Origin: Cardinalis cardinalis
Lineage: Eukaryota; Chordata; Aves; Passeriformes; Cardinalidae
Length of the DNA: 64,000 nucleotides
Direction: 5' to 3'
Assembly (NCBI GenBank): GCA_014549065.1
Contig: JACDOX010000058.1
Span: 2,799,862-2,863,861, forward strand
Shown here: positions 61,051-64,000 of the stretch, in pieces
How positions within the stretch are numbered: position 1 is the first letter of the stretch
How the letters are laid out: each line of letters opens with the position of its first letter
Notes under the pieces: generated by a model
What the model saw: the letters and a program-made list of their open reading frames with translations, nothing else
Told to the model about the DNA's origin: nothing
The model's database searches: none
Made by a program: the position numbers and the translations under genes

Positions 61051-62479
61051 TTCTGTAAGTAAGTACCAAGCCTTTGTGTCATCTATGCTGTACAAGCAAT
61101 CAGGATTGCTAAGCAAAATTATCTCTCCAGCTCTGGAGTTTATTAANGTGGCCAATACCATTAAACTAGCCAAGAGTTTCACTGCAAAATGTTACAACTG
61201 CTACATGATCCTTTGATAACATCAATACAGTACTGTAACAATAAGTGATTTGGGGTTTTGGAAGCATTAATTGTGCTTTTTTTGCAAAATTAGAACAGCT
61301 TAAGATGGAGAGAGAGGTTTTGAAAAAGAAAAGCAGAATTTTTTTGCTTCTAAATAACTGTTTCAGAAATAAGTTAGGTCACAAGAAGCTACAGTTTTTT
61401 AGTCAGATGAATATTTAGACATCTTACAATGTTGGTCCAATGGAGAGTGGCAAACACCAATTAGCATTCCTGCTAGCAGTTTCAGCAGAGAGGAGTACTA
61501 TTTAATGAACATGGAAACCAAGCTATTCTTTCTATATAGCTGACATGGTGACCCAACCCCCAATGGGTTTATGATGAAATTGAATTTTCTTACTTGTTTA
61601 CTTCATCTCCTGCTGGTAAGGGAAATTCCTGTATGTCTCTTACTCACAGCATTTCAGTAATTTCAACACCCCTAAAATGATGCACAAAGTTTTTACTGTG
61701 AATACCCTTAGGANGTACTACAAACTGTGGTTTCACAGAAAAGTCATTGAGACAAATGCAATGGTGGGCAAATGCACACAATTCCCAAAGGTTGCCCCAA
61801 GTAACTACTCAACATGTGAGAAAGCAAAGGATCTCCACAGGGGTTGGCAGTAAAACAAAAATCTTATTTGATCTAGAACTATTTTCATATTGGTGCTATT
61901 TGATCTATATCTATGTGCCTTTTCTTTCATTGATATGAGCTACTTAAAAATATTGCCCATTTCTTCAGAGGGAAAGAAGTTGTGTTTATCTGTGATTTTT
62001 AAATAGGGCCATCATAAAGAAAAAAATTAATTTTCTTGTTATGCTTTGAAGACTACTAAAGGTTGTTAGCATTTNCTAACTTCAAGTATTTGCACATAGT
62101 TTCCATAAAAAAGAAAAATATGAGGTATTATTAATTTTCCTGTAACCTGTCACATAAAAATGAATTCAATAACATGTGAGCTCTGCCAATATGGCTGTAT
62201 ATTTTTTTTAGAGAAATAATGTAGCTGTTCTGACTAGCCTACATTTTACATGGGGTTTGAATTAGCACTTTTCAATGGATCTCAAAAGCATTTTTTTTCT
62301 CTGCTATTCAACTCAATACTGAAGCTCCAGTTCAGGAAGGTACTTCATCGTGTGAGTAATCCTATTCAAAGCAGTGGGCCACTGACACCCTTAGAGTTGC
62401 ACATGTACTTACATATCCCAGGAATGAGGCCTTGGCATACAATGAAAGCAGCTGGAGTATGGGGGACTCTCTCATGATT
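61051..62479. other. Intergenic sequence, nothing recognised
   Basis: A/T-rich, no exon, RNA gene or named repeat seen. Confidence 0.5.
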
Positions 62480-63004
62480 TGAGTCTCACCTTGTCTCAGA
62501 CAGAGTCATGAGTTTCACTTGCAAGGCAGAAGCAACAAGACATTTNGTTGGTGTGAGACAGTGGGTCACCAAAGTTCAGTGGTAAATGTGACTGTGGCTT
62601 AACAAGGTTCAATGGCAAGGTTGTGCTGCACAGGGCACAGTGCCAGGCAAACTGTCAGGAGACCCTCCCTTGAGTCCTGAGGTTAAGAAGAGATCCCCTT
62701 GCATTCTAAACTCCTTCCCAGCAGGGATTTTCAGGTGTGGCTGGATTCAGGCTTAGTCCCAGACTCGGTCAATGGTTTATGTCTCTATGATCACAGATAC
62801 ACAATAAAGCCTTTCTATGACTTAGCTAGGATTTCAAAGTTTCAATACTCGTATTCCCAATTCAGCTACTGGGTGTATCTGGTGTGATAAGGATTCTCTC
62901 AGCCTTGAGGAGTAACCTTGAGATGCATCCCCACTCAAGGAGAGATCCTAGCACACAACTCTGCGGCTGTGCAGGAGAGTTCAACAAATCCTGGGCTGTC
63001 CACT
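62480..63004 (+). mobile_element. Possible LTR, plus strand
   Basis: A compositionally distinct block with a possible LTR layout: a U3-like part, then ACACAATAAAGCCTTTC with AATAAA near 62801, then a U5-like part ending near TGGGCTGTCCA. It resembles a songbird retroviral LTR as I remember it. Terminal inverted bases and target-site duplication could not be fixed, so the edges are guesses and the call is tentative. Confidence 0.5.
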
Positions 63005-64000
63005 AGTTATGGGATAACTTGATTGCCTTACAGTGATATCTGCATACCAGTCATATTTTGGCTGGCATATGCTGAACTAGCCCTAGGCTGCTGAGCAAGA
63101 TTTACAGCCCTTAGCTGTTTTGTTGTTATCTGTCTCTCCAGAGTCCAACAAACAGATGCAGCAATTCTGACCACAACTGATGACTTTTGCTTAAGTAGAA
63201 AAAGGCTGAGGGAGTGGCATAGCACCATACACTGGAGTTTTGATCTGATGTTTAAAGCAGTGCCTGACACTCTGCACTTAATGGGTGGGGTGCCATTGCC
63301 TCATGCTTGACCTTACCTAGAACTTATTTATTTGGAAAACATTCAAGAGGTCACAATCCCATTGTGATGAATGTAAAACAGGGAAGTATGAAATGCAAAC
63401 AGTGAAGACAGGCCCCAAAAGAGATGTCACAACTTGCAAGGAAAGTGAATATGGTAGTAGCAACAAAAAACATCATGGCTTTATACTTCCTTTTTGGATA
63501 GAAAGTGGAGTAAGGTGGGGGAGGGAGGGGTGAAATAAGGGAAAGATGGTGAGGCTGCATGAACATAAACAGAGATAAGGAGAGGGCAGAAACAGCTCTT
63601 CATTGTGGGACAATGAGATTCTATTAAAGAGATCATTAATTTGGATTCTGACCTCCCCCATTGTTGAATCAACTCCAGCCACCAGGAGGCAGGGAGAAGG
63701 GAGATGGAGAGATAACCATCACTGTCTGCACTTGCTATTGCCAGAGTGTCTGATGAATCTCCTTCCTTCACTCTTCTCATCAGCATGTCTGGATTTAATT
63801 TGGTTTTCTCTTTTCTGCCCAGTGCTGCTGTGGAAAGCCATGGATTTTCACTCATTTTAACAGTCAGCTGATATATTCAACAGGGAGCTTATTTTGCTAA
63901 ATAAGCTACAAAGCAAAACACCAAGAAGCACATTGCAGTGAAATAAAATACAGACTCTAATTGATACAGTAGTTTTGAATAAATCTTTCCATTGTCACAG
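63005..64000. other. Intergenic sequence to the window end, nothing recognised
   Basis: Minus-strand frames at 63481-63855 and 63473-63682 overlap each other and show no domain. No exon of a neighbouring gene is visible at this edge. Confidence 0.5.

Noticed and set aside
28561..64000. Search for TNFRSF11B (osteoprotegerin) exons upstream of COLEC10
   Set aside because: No cysteine-rich repeat or death-domain coding segment was found on the plus strand; the gene probably lies beyond the right edge.

Overview
The window looks like a piece of a bird macrochromosome, probably from a songbird. It is AT-rich with one sparse vertebrate gene spread over about 18 kb. It carries many 5'-truncated CR1 LINE copies whose 3' ends have the avian TCATAGAAT / ATTCTGTGATTCTGTGA termini. 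It also holds avian ERVL-type and ERVK-type LTR pieces and a SINE with a tRNA-Ile-like head and a CR1-like tail, a structure I associate with passerines (family names are from memory, no search was run). Single N bases are scattered through the sequence and look like masked ambiguous or heterozygous sites, including one in each of two coding exons.

The only gene I can support is COLEC10 (collectin liver 1, CL-L1) on the minus strand. Six coding exons (28392-28245, 15973-15902, 14552-14481, 12423-12370, 11420-11325, 10499-10108) join without a frameshift into 277 codons plus a stop. Every intron has GT-AG ends and interrupts the codon after its first base. The protein has a signal peptide, an N-terminal cysteine, 24 uninterrupted Gly-X-Y triplets, a short neck and a C-type lectin domain, and appears intact.

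Layout: 1-4.0 kb, non-coding sequence downstream of COLEC10; 4.0-5.7 kb, the longest CR1 copy (plus strand); 8.4-9.5 kb, an opposite-strand CR1; 9.5-10.1 kb, probable COLEC10 3' UTR and flank; 10.1-28.4 kb, COLEC10, whose 12.3-kb first intron holds an LTR, a CR1, a SINE and a tandem duplication. From 28.4 to 64 kb there is no exon I can identify, only a weak promoter candidate, a 32-bp minisatellite, a cluster of three ERVL LTR pieces at 37.9-39.4 kb, six more CR1 pieces, a (TTTTA)n microsatellite and a possible further LTR near 62.5-63.0 kb. In human the flanking genes are TNFRSF11B and MAL2. I looked for their conserved residues and found neither here.

I found no operon, CRISPR array, rRNA or functional tRNA, and no convincing undescribed system. 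The findings below are modest: a variant sugar-site motif in the lectin, an LTR polyadenylation signal lying sense in intron 1, paired LTR remnants, back-to-back hairpins, and uneven spacing of the ambiguous bases.
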